Part shown: positions 7,253-15,529 of the stretch, in pieces | Layout of the letters: each line of letters opens with the position of its first letter | How positions within the stretch are numbered: position 1 is the stretch's first letter | From: Clostridiales bacterium | Lineage (GTDB): Bacteria; Bacillota; Clostridia; Christensenellales; Aristaeellaceae | Assembly (NCBI GenBank): GCA_015056125.1 | Contig: SVGW01000019.1 | Location: forward strand, 1-42,857 | Direction: 5' to 3' | DNA length: 42,857 nucleotides | Made by a program: the position numbers and the translations under genes | The notes under the pieces: model-generated | What the model was told of the DNA's origin: nothing | What the model saw: the letters and a program-made list of their open reading frames with translations, nothing else | Database searches by the model: none

Positions 7253-8626
7253 TTACGGCAGATCCAGCCAGAGCCCGGGATAGGAATCCACAATCACATC
7301 ATTTATCTGATCCAAATCATTCCACAGGCCGGGGTATGCTTTTTCCCGGGGCTGCTGTGTGGGGGCGGGGGATGCAAATAAGCCGCTGAAAAAGGAAGCG
7401 ATGGAATCGATCAGGCCGGGGCCGGCATGATCTTCCTCCACTTCATCTGCTGCAGCGCCGAAGGCGTGCACAAAATCCGCATAAGCGCCGCTGCCGGCAA
7501 GATGGGCATACTGGGTGATGTAATCCGGATATTCTTTGGTGGTATTCAAAGGAAAGAAAACGGAAAGCCCCCGGGCATGGACGTCTATATCAGGGGTGGA
7601 CCGGCGATAGACAACGGATTCGGTTACGGCGGCTTTCAGGGCCCTGGTTTCATCCGGCAGCAGCTTTTCCAGGGCGTCGCACAGATTCCGGATATCGGCC
7701 AGATCCGTGTTTTCCTGATCGGCAGGATCAAAGCTGCCAAAGGAAGTAAGCTGGGCGCGGGCTTTTTTCAATGCACCGCTCTCCCCTTTTTCCATGAGCG
7801 CCGTCATTCCTTCACCCAGGGCATTGAGGGCGACCGTAATTTTTTCTGCTTTTTCAAGATCCACTATGGAGAAAGTGGAATAAGAAAAATGCTGCTCCTG
7901 GGCCTGGGTGATGAGGGCATCTGCGGCCAGCTGAAGAAAGGACTGGGTATCCAAGGCGGGATCATGCAGAAGGACTGTGAAAAGCTGCTCATAGGGCAGG
8001 CCGATGCCGGGCATCATTTCCTGGCTGGCGGCCATATACCGGGCATAAGGGGATAAAACCGCGGCCACCTCGCTGCTGGCCATCAGGCAGGCGTCCATCA
8101 TCACGGCGTCCAGCTTTTTTCCCTTGAGCCCCGTTTTCAAAGCGCGGTTCAACTCCAGCAGGGTCAGGGAATCATCGCTGAAAAGCGGATCGGGACACAC
8201 GCCCTCCATGGGCCCGCCTCCGTGGCTCCAAAGCACCAGGATCACCCGGCCCCGGGGCGCCCGGGCAAGGCCCCATTCCAAAAAGCTGATCAGGGTTTCC
8301 GTCCGGCCCATATTCTTTTTTCCCAGGGAATCATCCGCAAGCACCAGCTCCTGCCCCACCACCTGAAAGCGCTGATTGCGCCCGCTGGCGATGGCACGCG
8401 TGTGCCATTCCTTTACGCCCCCCGTTTCCACCAGCACGGTGACGGGGCCGTTTTTAGGCAGATTGGCCCGGAGCATTTCCTGCAGATCCAGGGAAGCAAA
8501 GGAATTATTTTCTTCCAGATCGGTGCCGCACATGTAAATGAGAAAGGTGGTGGACTCCTGCTGGCCGGAAAGGGCCGAAAAAGGAAAAAGGCAAAGAATC
8601 AGCAGGGAAAGAAGGATTTTTTTCAT
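7253..8626 (-). CDS. secreted clostripain-like cysteine protease (peptidase family C11)
   Basis: The 457-residue product starts at an ATG with AAGGGGG upstream and has a clear signal peptide (MKKILLSLLILCLFPFSALS, residues 1-20). The C11 catalytic dyad is visible: H135 in LWSHGGGP and C180 in MMDACLMASSEVAA, following the TFLIYMCGTDLEE strand. Clostripain cleaves after arginine, but specificity here is not readable. The tail contains a Pro/Gln-rich spacer (SPAPTQQPREK) and two copies of YPGLW (YPGLWNDL and YPGLWLDL) separated by 12 residues, not part of the known catalytic core. It is probably exported, and no lipobox or sortase motif is seen. It lies 13 nt after a small secreted protein gene in one operon. 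Confidence 0.88.
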   Translation of the reverse strand: MKKILLSLLILCLFPFSALSGQQESTTFLIYMCGTDLEENNSFASLDLQEMLRANLPKNGPVTVLVETGGVKEWHTRAIASGRNQRFQVVGQELVLADDSLGKKNMGRTETLISFLEWGLARAPRGRVILVLWSHGGGPMEGVCPDPLFSDDSLTLLELNRALKTGLKGKKLDAVMMDACLMASSEVAAVLSPYARYMAASQEMMPGIGLPYEQLFTVLLHDPALDTQSFLQLAADALITQAQEQHFSYSTFSIVDLEKAEKITVALNALGEGMTALMEKGESGALKKARAQLTSFGSFDPADQENTDLADIRNLCDALEKLLPDETRALKAAVTESVVYRRSTPDIDVHARGLSVFFPLNTTKEYPDYITQYAHLAGSGAYADFVHAFGAAADEVEEDHAGPGLIDSIASFFSGLFASPAPTQQPREKAYPGLWNDLDQINDVIVDSYPGLWLDLP

Positions 8627-8639
8627 AAAATTCCCCCTT

Positions 8640-9179
8640 TCAGCGGATGGGCTCAAAGGTGGCAAGGATGGATTCCAGCTCGGCCAGGTTTTCATCGTTG
8701 AGACGATCATCTGCGTAATAGGGATAAAAAAAGAACGCAATGCACCAGCCCCCGGAGATGGTATCCACATAATAATATTCTCCGTCCACGTCCCCTTCCA
8801 CATGATAAATCAGGAAGGGGATTTTACTGGGATTTTCCTGAAATGTTTTAAGGTAGGTGAGGGTTTCCTTTTCGTAGGCGGCTTCAATATTGATCATATA
8901 GGTCATTTTATCCCGCTTGTTGGCCCGGTACAGGCTAAAAGCGCCGTAATGTTTCCGGTAATCATAAATCTGGCATTCCAGCATCATATGGGAATCGGTG
9001 GCGCTGCCCAGAAAAAAGATGCCTTCTTCCGGGCTGGAATAATCGGAAATTTTAGAATAATCGCATTTCCAGCCCCGAGGCAGCTGAAAGAAAAAGGCAT
9101 CCGGGGCCAGGAACTCCTGGGCCAGGGCTGAGGACGAAAGAAAGACCATCAGAAAAAGAAAAATCAGCAGCTTTTTCAC
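8640..9179 (-). CDS. secreted protein of unknown function
   Basis: The preferred start is the GTG at 9179, with AAGGCGGTG six bases upstream. It gives a 179-residue protein with a compact signal peptide, MKKLLIFLFLMVFLSSSALA, before QEF. An in-frame GTG 24 nt further upstream (9203) is possible but lacks a ribosome site. The mature part is rich in aromatic residues (FFFQLPRGWKCDYSKISDY; GGWCIAFFFYPYYADDRL). It recalls the PsbP/DUF1795-like fold of small secreted proteins with an LP-x-GW motif, but I do not assign it to a family. It is translated just ahead of the C11 protease, so it could be a substrate, inhibitor or partner, which is inference only. Confidence 0.75.
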   Translation of the reverse strand: MKKLLIFLFLMVFLSSSALAQEFLAPDAFFFQLPRGWKCDYSKISDYSSPEEGIFFLGSATDSHMMLECQIYDYRKHYGAFSLYRANKRDKMTYMINIEAAYEKETLTYLKTFQENPSKIPFLIYHVEGDVDGEYYYVDTISGGWCIAFFFYPYYADDRLNDENLAELESILATFEPIR

Positions 9180-9219
9180 GCCGGTCACCGCCTTTTTAGG
9201 CACTTGATTCTATAAAAAA

Positions 9220-9248
9220 ATTATAGCATATGGAAAAAAAGAAAGCAA
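9220..9248 (-). promoter_or_regulatory. extended -10 promoter for the secreted protein and protease
   Basis: On the minus strand TGCTATAAT (9220-9228) is an extended -10 box. TTGCTT sits 17 bp upstream at 9243-9248 as a weak -35. It is correctly placed 40 nt before the GTG start. Confidence 0.6.
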
Positions 9249-9306
9249 GAAACATGATGAAAGAGACAGAGCTTTGACGGATGGGGATAATCGGAAAAAT
9301 AATATC

Positions 9307-9335
9307 TTAACAAACTTTCTCTTCTATGCTATAAT
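9307..9335 (+). promoter_or_regulatory. sigma-A promoter for murA
   Basis: TTAACA (9307-9312), a 17-bp spacer and TATAAT (9330-9335), the -10 being extended by TGC. It lies 54 nt before the murA ATG. Confidence 0.85.
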
Positions 9336-9389
9336 AAAGAGAATGCAGAAGTGTATTCTTATTTGACTGGCACGAGGAGGAAGCGCCGG

Positions 9390-10670
9390 ATGGATTCTTA
9401 CAAGCTGCTCATTACAGGCGGCATCCCGCTGATGGGCGAAACCTATGTATCGGGCGGCAAAAATACATCGGTGGCGGTCATTCCCGCGATCTTGCTTTCG
9501 GATGAGCCCTGCACCATTGAAAACCTGCCGGACATTGAGGACGTGCACGTATTGGTGGATATTTTAAGGGATCTTGGGGCTAAGGTGGATTTTGACGGAA
9601 GAGAGCGCCGCATCACGGTGGATCCCCGGGGGGTGAACACCCATACGGTGCCCTACCGGCAAAGCAAGCGCATGCGTGCCAGCTATTATTTCCTGGGTGC
9701 GTTGCTGGGCCGCTGCGGCCAAGCAGACGTGGGCTATCCCGGGGGCTGCACCATCGGCAATCGCCCGGTGGATCAGCATTTAAAGGCCTTCCGAGCATTG
9801 GGCGCAGAGGTGGAAGAAAGGGGCGCTATTATTTCTGCTAAGGGCAAAATGATGGGCGCCGGCGTATTTTTTGATAAGATCACCGTGGGCGGCACCATTA
9901 ACGCCATGCTGGCCGCCGCCAAGGCGGAGGGGAATACCATCCTCTATAACGCGGCGAAGGAGCCCCATATCGTGGACCTGGCCAACTTTTTAAACTCCAT
10001 GGGCGCAAAAGTAAAGGGCGCAGGCACGGATACCATCCGCATCACCGGCCGGCCCCATCTTCATGGCAGCGTATACACCGTGATCCCCGATCAGATTGAA
10101 ACGGGCACGCTGATGATCGCCGCTGCGGCCACCAGGGGGGATGTGACCATCCACGGCTGTATCCCCACCCATATGGAAGCGCTCACGGCCAAATTGCTGG
10201 AAATGGGCGTGCAGGTGACCGATACGGACGACGCCATCCGTGTGCGCACGGTGCGGGGGCACCGGGCCGTGAATATCAAAACCCAGGAATATCCCGGCTT
10301 CCCCACCGATCTTCAGCAGCCCATGAGCGCGCTGCTCACCAAGGCGGGGGGAGATTCCATCGTGATTGAAACGATTTTTGAATCCCGCTTTAAGCACTTA
10401 AATGAAATGCGCCGGATGGGCGCAAGGGTACAGATTCTGGACCAGACAGCCATTATCGAGGGCGTGAGCGAATTATACGGCGCGCCCGTGACGGCTACCG
10501 ATCTTCGTGCCGGCGCGGCGCTGGTGGTGGCGGGGCTGATGGCCAAGGGCACCACCGAAATTTATGAGCCCGGCTTTATTGAGCGGGGCTATGAGCACAT
10601 TGAAGAAAAGCTCCGTTCCCTGGGCGCCGATATCCGCCGGGAGCCGGTGGAAGCGAAAACGGATAATTAA
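9390..10670 (+). CDS. murA: UDP-N-acetylglucosamine 1-carboxyvinyltransferase
   Basis: The enzyme transfers enolpyruvate from PEP to UDP-GlcNAc, the first committed step of peptidoglycan synthesis, in the cytoplasm. The start is the ATG at MDSYKLLITGG, with GAGGAGG upstream; a GTG 39 nt earlier lacks a ribosome site. At 426 residues it has the usual length. K24-N25 in GGKNTSVAVIPA and the catalytic cysteine C120 in YPGGCTIGNRPVDQHL are present, so fosfomycin sensitivity would be expected. The second half repeats the EPSP synthase-like fold. Whether it is the MurAA or MurAB (MurZ) paralogue cannot be settled from one copy. A J-domain gene follows after 107 nt. Confidence 0.96.
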   Translation: MDSYKLLITGGIPLMGETYVSGGKNTSVAVIPAILLSDEPCTIENLPDIEDVHVLVDILRDLGAKVDFDGRERRITVDPRGVNTHTVPYRQSKRMRASYYFLGALLGRCGQADVGYPGGCTIGNRPVDQHLKAFRALGAEVEERGAIISAKGKMMGAGVFFDKITVGGTINAMLAAAKAEGNTILYNAAKEPHIVDLANFLNSMGAKVKGAGTDTIRITGRPHLHGSVYTVIPDQIETGTLMIAAAATRGDVTIHGCIPTHMEALTAKLLEMGVQVTDTDDAIRVRTVRGHRAVNIKTQEYPGFPTDLQQPMSALLTKAGGDSIVIETIFESRFKHLNEMRRMGARVQILDQTAIIEGVSELYGAPVTATDLRAGAALVVAGLMAKGTTEIYEPGFIERGYEHIEEKLRSLGADIRREPVEAKTDN

Positions 10671-10760
10671 GAATTAAAAATTCAGAATGAAGAATACTAT
10701 ATCATTCATATCAAGCAGAATTCAAAATGCTTAATTCTGCATTCTTAATTCTGAATGAAC
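10671..10760. repeat. A+T-rich dyad element between murA and the J-domain gene
   Basis: The gap begins TTAAGAATTAAAAATTC and ends with ATTCTGCATTC and TTAATTCTGAATG. AGAATGAAGAAT and the reverse complement of ATTCTGCATTCT agree at all but one position, giving an imperfect hairpin. The stretch AAGAATTAAAAATT also occurs on the minus strand near 22335-22350, so it is probably part of a small dispersed A+T-rich family. Confidence 0.5.
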
Positions 10761-10777
10761 CCATCGGGGGTGAATTC

Positions 10778-11305
10778 GTGAATGCCTTTGAAGTGCTGGG
10801 GCTGAATACGGATGCGGATCAGCAGCAGGTGCACCAGGCCTACCGCACCCGGGTGAAGGAATGCCATCCGGATCGATTTACCGATCCGGATATGCAAAAG
10901 CGCGCTCAGGAGCAATTGATTGAATTAAATCTTGCTTATGCGGAGGCACTCAGGCTCACAGCCGGGCTCCAGGGCCGGTATAACGGCGTGCCGCTTGATC
11001 AGGCCAAGCAAATCGCGAAAAGGCTCATGGAGCAGGGGCGCTATGAGAGCGCGCTATTGCAGCTTTGCCGCACGGATAACAAGGATGACGAATGGTATTT
11101 CATTCAGGGCCAGGTGCTTATGCAAATGAAGCAGTATGATTCGGCCCATCAATCCTTCCGGGAAGCGGTGAAAATGGAGCCGGAAAACAGGGAATACCGC
11201 GCCGGGGCCCTGGAAGCCGCAGTGGCCATGAAAAAGCATAAGAAGCTGCCCTATAAAGTGTTGGATTGGGCGGACGGATTGATTCACCCGCGGAAATATA
11301 AGTAA
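10778..11305 (+). CDS. J-domain protein with TPR-like helices
   Basis: The start is a GTG at 10778 with GGGGGTG just upstream; earlier in-frame starts lie in the A+T-rich repeat. The 175-residue product opens with a J domain (MNAFEVLGLNTDADQQQVHQ) carrying the HPD motif at 30-32, which stimulates the ATPase of DnaK-type Hsp70. There is no Gly/Phe region or zinc finger, so it is not DnaJ itself. Residues 90-150 form TPR-like helix pairs (GRYESALLQLCR; YIFQ-like QGQVLMQMKQYDSAHQSFREAVKMEPEN). It is probably a co-chaperone for unknown clients. It lies in tandem 15 nt before pgsA. Confidence 0.85.
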   Translation: MNAFEVLGLNTDADQQQVHQAYRTRVKECHPDRFTDPDMQKRAQEQLIELNLAYAEALRLTAGLQGRYNGVPLDQAKQIAKRLMEQGRYESALLQLCRTDNKDDEWYFIQGQVLMQMKQYDSAHQSFREAVKMEPENREYRAGALEAAVAMKKHKKLPYKVLDWADGLIHPRKYK

Positions 11306-11320
11306 AAAAGAAAGGGGAAA

Positions 11321-11845
11321 ATGATGAATCTTCCCAATAAACTCACCATCCTTCGGATCATCATGATTCCCATATGCCTGGCGCTTTGGGCGCTGGGCCA
11401 GCCCCTTGGGGCGGCCATCGTATTCGCTTTGGCAGCCATCACCGATTTTCTGGACGGATATATTGCCAGGAAGCAAAAGATTGTGACCGTATTTGGCAAA
11501 TTTGCCGATCCGGTGGCGGATAAAGTGCTGGTGCTCACCGCCATGATTTTCCTCTGCGCCGATGGGCGGCTGCCCGCCTGGGCGGTATCTCTTGTGGCGG
11601 CCAGGGAACTGATGGTGGATGGACTTCGCCTGGTATCGGCGGGGAAGGGCAATGTGATCGCCGCCGGATGGCTGGGAAAAATCAAAACCAATCTGCAATT
11701 TTTCTGCGTGCTCTCCGCCATGCTTTTGCCCGCTGCTCACTGGCTTACGCTTACGTTGGCGGTGCTCATGAGCATCATGACGGTGCTCAGCGGCGTGGAT
11801 TATTTCTGGGCCGCCAGGGACGTATTCAAGGAGGACAAGCCATGA
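11321..11845 (+). CDS. pgsA: CDP-diacylglycerol--glycerol-3-phosphate 3-phosphatidyltransferase
   Basis: This 174-residue integral membrane enzyme makes phosphatidylglycerol phosphate from CDP-diacylglycerol and glycerol-3-phosphate. The CDP-alcohol phosphotransferase signature D-x2-DG-x2-AR-x8-G-x3-D-x3-D is complete in the segment DFLDGYIARKQKIV through GKFADPVAD. The opening MNLPNKLTILRIIMIP is typical of PgsA, and several hydrophobic helices follow. AAGAAAGGGG precedes an ATGATG start, of which the first is used here. Its stop overlaps the next start (ATGA), so cinA is translationally coupled. pgsA-cinA-recA is a recurrent gene order in Firmicutes. Confidence 0.95.
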   Translation: MMNLPNKLTILRIIMIPICLALWALGQPLGAAIVFALAAITDFLDGYIARKQKIVTVFGKFADPVADKVLVLTAMIFLCADGRLPAWAVSLVAARELMVDGLRLVSAGKGNVIAAGWLGKIKTNLQFFCVLSAMLLPAAHWLTLTLAVLMSIMTVLSGVDYFWAARDVFKEDKP

Positions 11846-12318
11846 CCGCCCGGGAGATCGTAGAGGCAATGGCGGAAAAGGGCCTTACCCTGGCCACGGC
11901 AGAAAGCTTGACGGGCGGGCTTGTATCCGCTCAAATTTGCGGGGTTTCCGGGGCCAGCAAATGTTTCCTGGGCGGCGTATGCGCCTACCAGGATGAAATA
12001 AAAGGGAACATCCTTTCTGTTTTAGCAAAAACTCTGGATGAGTTTACCGCCGTCAGCGCTCCCTGCGCCCGGGAAATGGCCAGGGGCGCGAAGGAATTAT
12101 TCCATGCCGACTATGCTCTTTCCACCACCGGCTATGCCGGGCCCACGGGGGATGATGTGGGGCTTGTGTATATCGGATTATCCGGGCCGAACGGAGAAAA
12201 GGCCCATCGCCTGCGATTGTCGGGAAGCCGCCAGGGCATCCGGCATATCACGGCGCAGATCGCACTGTATTTACTGAAAAAGGAGATAGATCAACATGGC
12301 CAAGAAAGCAAGCGATAA
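11842..12318 (+). CDS. CinA C-terminal domain protein, NMN amidohydrolase type
   Basis: The 158-residue product corresponds only to the C-terminal domain of CinA (PncC-like), which deamidates nicotinamide mononucleotide in the pyridine nucleotide salvage pathway. Motifs include [23 protein letters not shown] and [22 protein letters not shown]. The N-terminal MoaB-like domain of full CinA is absent, as in many stand-alone homologues, and the reading frame shows no sign of decay. The start overlaps the pgsA stop, with AAGGAGG seven bases upstream. The 3' end overlaps recA by 23 nt, so these genes are tightly coupled. Confidence 0.9.
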   Translation: MTAREIVEAMAEKGLTLATAESLTGGLVSAQICGVSGASKCFLGGVCAYQDEIKGNILSVLAKTLDEFTAVSAPCAREMARGAKELFHADYALSTTGYAGPTGDDVGLVYIGLSGPNGEKAHRLRLSGSRQGIRHITAQIALYLLKKEIDQHGQESKR

Positions 12319-13402
12319 GAAGGATATGAAAAACCTGGAAGCCAGCCAGCAGGAAAAATTGCGGGCATTGGAAATGACCCTGTCCTCCATTGAAAAGGAA
12401 TTTGGCAAGGGCACGGTGATGAAGCTGGGGGAAAAAACCGCCATGCAGGTGGATACGGTGCCCACCGGCTGCCTGGATCTGGATATGGCGCTGGGAGTGG
12501 GCGGCATTCCCCGGGGCCGCATTGTGGAAGTATTTGGCCCGGAATCCTCCGGTAAAACCACCGTGGCATTGCATGTGGTGGCCGAAGTGCAGAAAATGGG
12601 CGGCGCCGCGGCCTTTATCGACGCTGAGCATGCCCTGGATCCCAACTACGCCAAGAACCTGGGCGTGAATATTGATGAATTGTACGTATCCCAGCCCAAC
12701 TGCGGCGAGGACGCCCTGGAGATCGCGGAAGCGCTGCTGCGCTCCGGCGCCATTGATATCGTGGTCATCGACTCCGTGGCCGCCCTGGTGCCAAGGGCCG
12801 AAATCGACGGCGAAATGGGCGATTCCTTTGTGGGCATTCAGGCCCGCCTCATGAGCCAGGCCATGCGCAAGCTCACCGGCGTGGTGGCGAAAACCAACGC
12901 CATCGCCCTGTTTATCAACCAGATACGCGAAAAAGTGGGCGTAATGTATGGCAATCCCGAAACCACCCCCGGCGGCCGGGCTCTGAAATTCTACGCTTCC
13001 GTTCGCCTGGACGTGCGCCGCGGCGAACAATTGAAAAACGGCTCTGAGGTGGTGGGCAACCGCACCAAGGTGAAGGTGGTAAAAAACAAGGTGGCCCCGC
13101 CCTTCCGCTCCTGCGAATTTGATTTGATCTACGGCCAGGGCATCAGCAAGGAAGGAAGCCTGCTGGATATGGCCGTTGCCAAGGATATTATTCAGAAGAG
13201 CGGCGCCTGGTTCTCCTACAATGATCAGCGCATCGGCCAGGGCCGGGATAATACCCGCCAGTTCCTCAAGGATCATCCTGAAATTTCCAATGAAATCGAA
13301 GCCGCTCTTCGCAAAGAAATGAGCGCTTCCCCTGTGCCTGCGGTGGATGAAGACGATATCCCCGAAATGGACCCCAATATGGAGATGGACGATGAAGCAT
13401 GA
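12296..13402 (+). CDS. recA: recombinase RecA
   Basis: The 368-residue product is the strand-exchange ATPase of homologous repair and the co-protease for LexA. It has Walker A GPESSGKT (81-88), the segment [16 protein letters not shown], Walker B-type [14 protein letters not shown], the L2 loop region [22 protein letters not shown], and an acidic C-terminal tail ending [22 protein letters not shown] lies just before the ATG, within the end of cinA. No SOS box is evident in the immediate upstream sequence, which is coding, so regulation would act at an operon promoter. The stop overlaps the start of the ABC ATPase gene. Confidence 0.98.
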   Translation: MAKKASDKKDMKNLEASQQEKLRALEMTLSSIEKEFGKGTVMKLGEKTAMQVDTVPTGCLDLDMALGVGGIPRGRIVEVFGPESSGKTTVALHVVAEVQKMGGAAAFIDAEHALDPNYAKNLGVNIDELYVSQPNCGEDALEIAEALLRSGAIDIVVIDSVAALVPRAEIDGEMGDSFVGIQARLMSQAMRKLTGVVAKTNAIALFINQIREKVGVMYGNPETTPGGRALKFYASVRLDVRRGEQLKNGSEVVGNRTKVKVVKNKVAPPFRSCEFDLIYGQGISKEGSLLDMAVAKDIIQKSGAWFSYNDQRIGQGRDNTRQFLKDHPEISNEIEAALRKEMSASPVPAVDEDDIPEMDPNMEMDDEA

Positions 13403-14129
13403 GGGCTGCACCCTGTGCCGCATTGAATTAAAGGATGTGGGCGTAACTGCGGGGACGGATACGCTCCTTGACCGGGTGAATTTCCACATCCACTGCGGGG
13501 AATTGACTGCCCTGGTTGGGCCAAACGGCGCAGGAAAAACCACCCTGGTGAAGGCGCTTCTGGGCCAGACCCCTTATACCGGGCAGATTCGCCATGTGGA
13601 CGCCCACGGCCATGATTTTCCCGCCCCCCGCATTGGCTATGTGCCCCAGCAATTGCCCTTCGATCGGGAAATGCCCTTGACGGTGCTGGATCTGATGGCA
13701 GGAAGCCTGCAAAAGCGCCCGGTATGGACGGGCGTGGGCAAAAAAACCCGGGAAAAGGTGGAAAAAGCGCTCTCCGAAACCCAGGCCGAGGCCCTGATCG
13801 ATAAGCGGCTTGGGGCCTTAAGCGGCGGGGAATTGCAGCGGGTGCTCCTTTCCATGGCGATCACGCCCCTGCCGGATCTATTGGTATTGGATGAGCCCGT
13901 ATCCGGCGTGGATCAGAATGGCCTTTCTCTCTTTTTGCAAACCGTATCCAGCCTGCGCCGCAGCCACCATCTGGGCATCCTGATGGTGAGCCATGATTGG
14001 GATTTGGTGCGCAGATACGCCGATCATGTGATTTTGCTCAATCAGCAGGTGCTCTGCGCTGGCAGCCCGGAAGAAGTGTTTGCTTCCGAAGCGTTTCAGA
14101 AAACCTTTTCTGCGGGGGGAGGCTTTTGA
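13392..14129 (+). CDS. metal ABC transporter ATP-binding protein (ZnuC/MntB-like)
   Basis: The 245-residue protein starts at the ATG overlapping the recA stop by 11 nt, with GGAG six bases upstream; the frame is open further back inside recA. It has Walker A GPNGAGKT (43-50), the Q-loop region [22 protein letters not shown], the signature LSGGELQRV, Walker B LLVLDEP and the switch histidine in SHDWDLV. The sequence groups it with zinc/manganese importers, and the partner permease is at 14613. No metal-binding lipoprotein gene is present in the window, so the substrate-binding subunit is presumably elsewhere. Substrate metal is not determined. It energises transport from the cytoplasmic side. 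Confidence 0.9.
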   Translation: MKHEGCTLCRIELKDVGVTAGTDTLLDRVNFHIHCGELTALVGPNGAGKTTLVKALLGQTPYTGQIRHVDAHGHDFPAPRIGYVPQQLPFDREMPLTVLDLMAGSLQKRPVWTGVGKKTREKVEKALSETQAEALIDKRLGALSGGELQRVLLSMAITPLPDLLVLDEPVSGVDQNGLSLFLQTVSSLRRSHHLGILMVSHDWDLVRRYADHVILLNQQVLCAGSPEEVFASEAFQKTFSAGGGF

Positions 14130-14131
14130 GT

Positions 14132-14599
14132 ATGTCAACTTCCGTACCCGAAAAAGCAGCAGAATTATTCCTGGAGGGGTACAACTGTGCCCAGTCCATT
14201 TATGCTGCCTTTGCGCCCAGGATGGGCATTACGGAAAAGCAGGCGGCGCGCCTTGCTTCTGCTCTGGGCGGCGGGCTATGCCGCATGCGGGAAACCTGCG
14301 GGGCTGTATCCGGGGGCATGATGGTGCTGGGCGCGCTTCTTGGCTATGATGATCCCAAGGACGATGAAGCAAAAAAGCGCCTTTATGCCCGGGGACAAAG
14401 GGTGATGAAGCAATTTAAGGAGCGCTATGGCACCTTGAATTGCCTGGAACTGTTGAAATTGCCCAAGGGTGGCGCCCTTTCCCCCGTTCCCACCCCCCGC
14501 ACCCAGGAATTTTATCAAAAGCGCCCCTGCGCCCGGTTTATTTATGAAATGGCCCGGCTTGTGGAAGAGGAACTGAGCCTTCCCGAACCCGAACTTTGA
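14132..14599 (+). CDS. C_GCAxxG_C_C family protein
   Basis: This 155-residue cytoplasmic protein has the spaced cysteines of the redox-associated C_GCAxxG_C_C family. They are C in GYNCAQSIYAAF, C in GGGLCRMRETCGAVSGGM (the conserved C-G-A-x-x-G-G core), C in GTLNCLEL, and C in KRPCARF. Members often sit beside metal or redox genes; the exact function is not established. It starts 2 nt after the ABC ATPase stop and stops 13 nt before the permease, so it is embedded in the metal transporter operon. A role in metal handling or redox protection of the transporter is plausible but inferred. Confidence 0.85.
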   Translation: MSTSVPEKAAELFLEGYNCAQSIYAAFAPRMGITEKQAARLASALGGGLCRMRETCGAVSGGMMVLGALLGYDDPKDDEAKKRLYARGQRVMKQFKERYGTLNCLELLKLPKGGALSPVPTPRTQEFYQKRPCARFIYEMARLVEEELSLPEPEL

Positions 14600-14612
14600 A
14601 GGAGTTTCATCC

Positions 14613-15452
14613 TTGAATACGATTTATCAGATCATGGATTGGCTGCTGCCCTTTGAGTGCTTCCAATTCAGCTTTATGAAAAATGCGCTGCTGGCGCTGC
14701 TGCTGCTCACGCCCCTTTTATCCCTCTTTGGCACCATGGCGGTGAACCGGCGCATGGCTTTCTTTTCCGATGCTCTGGGCCACAGCGCCCTGGCCGGAGT
14801 GGGATTGGGGATGCTGCTGGGGGTGCAGAATGAATTGATCAGCATGATTGTGTTTGGCGTGATCTGGGCCATCATGATTTCCCGGATCAATCGCACCGGC
14901 GGCGAGGCGGCAGACACCATCATCAGCGTATTTTCGTCCACCGGCATCGCTGTAGGATTGCTGATTCTGTCCCAAAATGGCAGCTTTTCTAAATATTCTT
15001 CTCTCCTGGCAGGAGACGTGCTCTCCATTTCTCCACCCGATCTATTCTGGCTTTTGCTGGCGCTGCCCCTTGGCATTGGCGCCTGGGCGCTGCTTTACAA
15101 CAGGCTTTTGCTTACAGCGGTAAACCCCGCCCTGGCTCAAAGCCGGGGCATTAAGACCAAGTGGGTGGAATATGCCTTTGTATCTTTGGTGGCTATTGCG
15201 GTGATGCTGTCTATCAGGTGGGTGGGCGTGCTTTTGATTAACGCACTGCTCATCCTGCCCGCCGCGGCCGCCCGGAATATTTCCCGCACGGCGCTGCAGC
15301 ATGCGCTTTTTAGCGTGCTCATTGGGCTCTTATCCGGAGTGGGCGGGCTGATCGCCGCTTACTATTTGGATACGGGGGTGGGCGCGGCGGTGGTGCTTTG
15401 CGCCGCTGTATGCTACGGAATTACCCTGCCCCTCAGGGGCCGCACCCGATAA
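14613..15452 (+). CDS. metal ABC transporter permease (ZnuB/MntC-like)
   Basis: The 279-residue protein uses a TTG start with GAAGGAG eight bases upstream. It is hydrophobic throughout, with about eight membrane segments, and carries the ABC-3 family pattern MAFFSDALGHSALAGVGLG near the N-terminus and VLLINALLILPAAAARN near the C-terminus. It forms the membrane channel for the ATPase encoded at 13392, importing zinc, manganese or a related ion. The binding protein is missing from this cluster. A perfect 11-bp hairpin follows the stop. Family assignment is firm; the transported metal is open. Confidence 0.92.
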   Translation: MNTIYQIMDWLLPFECFQFSFMKNALLALLLLTPLLSLFGTMAVNRRMAFFSDALGHSALAGVGLGMLLGVQNELISMIVFGVIWAIMISRINRTGGEAADTIISVFSSTGIAVGLLILSQNGSFSKYSSLLAGDVLSISPPDLFWLLLALPLGIGAWALLYNRLLLTAVNPALAQSRGIKTKWVEYAFVSLVAIAVMLSIRWVGVLLINALLILPAAAARNISRTALQHALFSVLIGLLSGVGGLIAAYYLDTGVGAAVVLCAAVCYGITLPLRGRTR

Positions 15453-15462
15453 TGAATCTTGA

Positions 15463-15491
15463 AAGGCGTATACGAATGCAGTATACGCCTT
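15463..15491 (+). terminator. hairpin after the metal permease gene
   Basis: AAGGCGTATAC and GTATACGCCTT form a perfect 11-bp stem with a 7-nt loop just after the stop codon. Only a weak T-rich tail follows (TCTGTAATTT), so it may terminate partially and let trkA be read through. Confidence 0.6.
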
Positions 15492-15529
15492 CTGTAATTT
15501 ACAAAAAATGGAAATAAAAGGAGATGCCT

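Noticed and set aside
11842..12318. CinA gene as a truncated pseudogene
   Set aside because: Only the C-terminal domain is present, but it is intact, has its own ribosome site and start, and stand-alone versions are common.
12248..13543. A 431-codon minus-strand frame opposite recA
   Set aside because: It is low in recognisable motifs, rich in His/Gly, and exactly opposite a certain recA gene; it is a codon-bias shadow.
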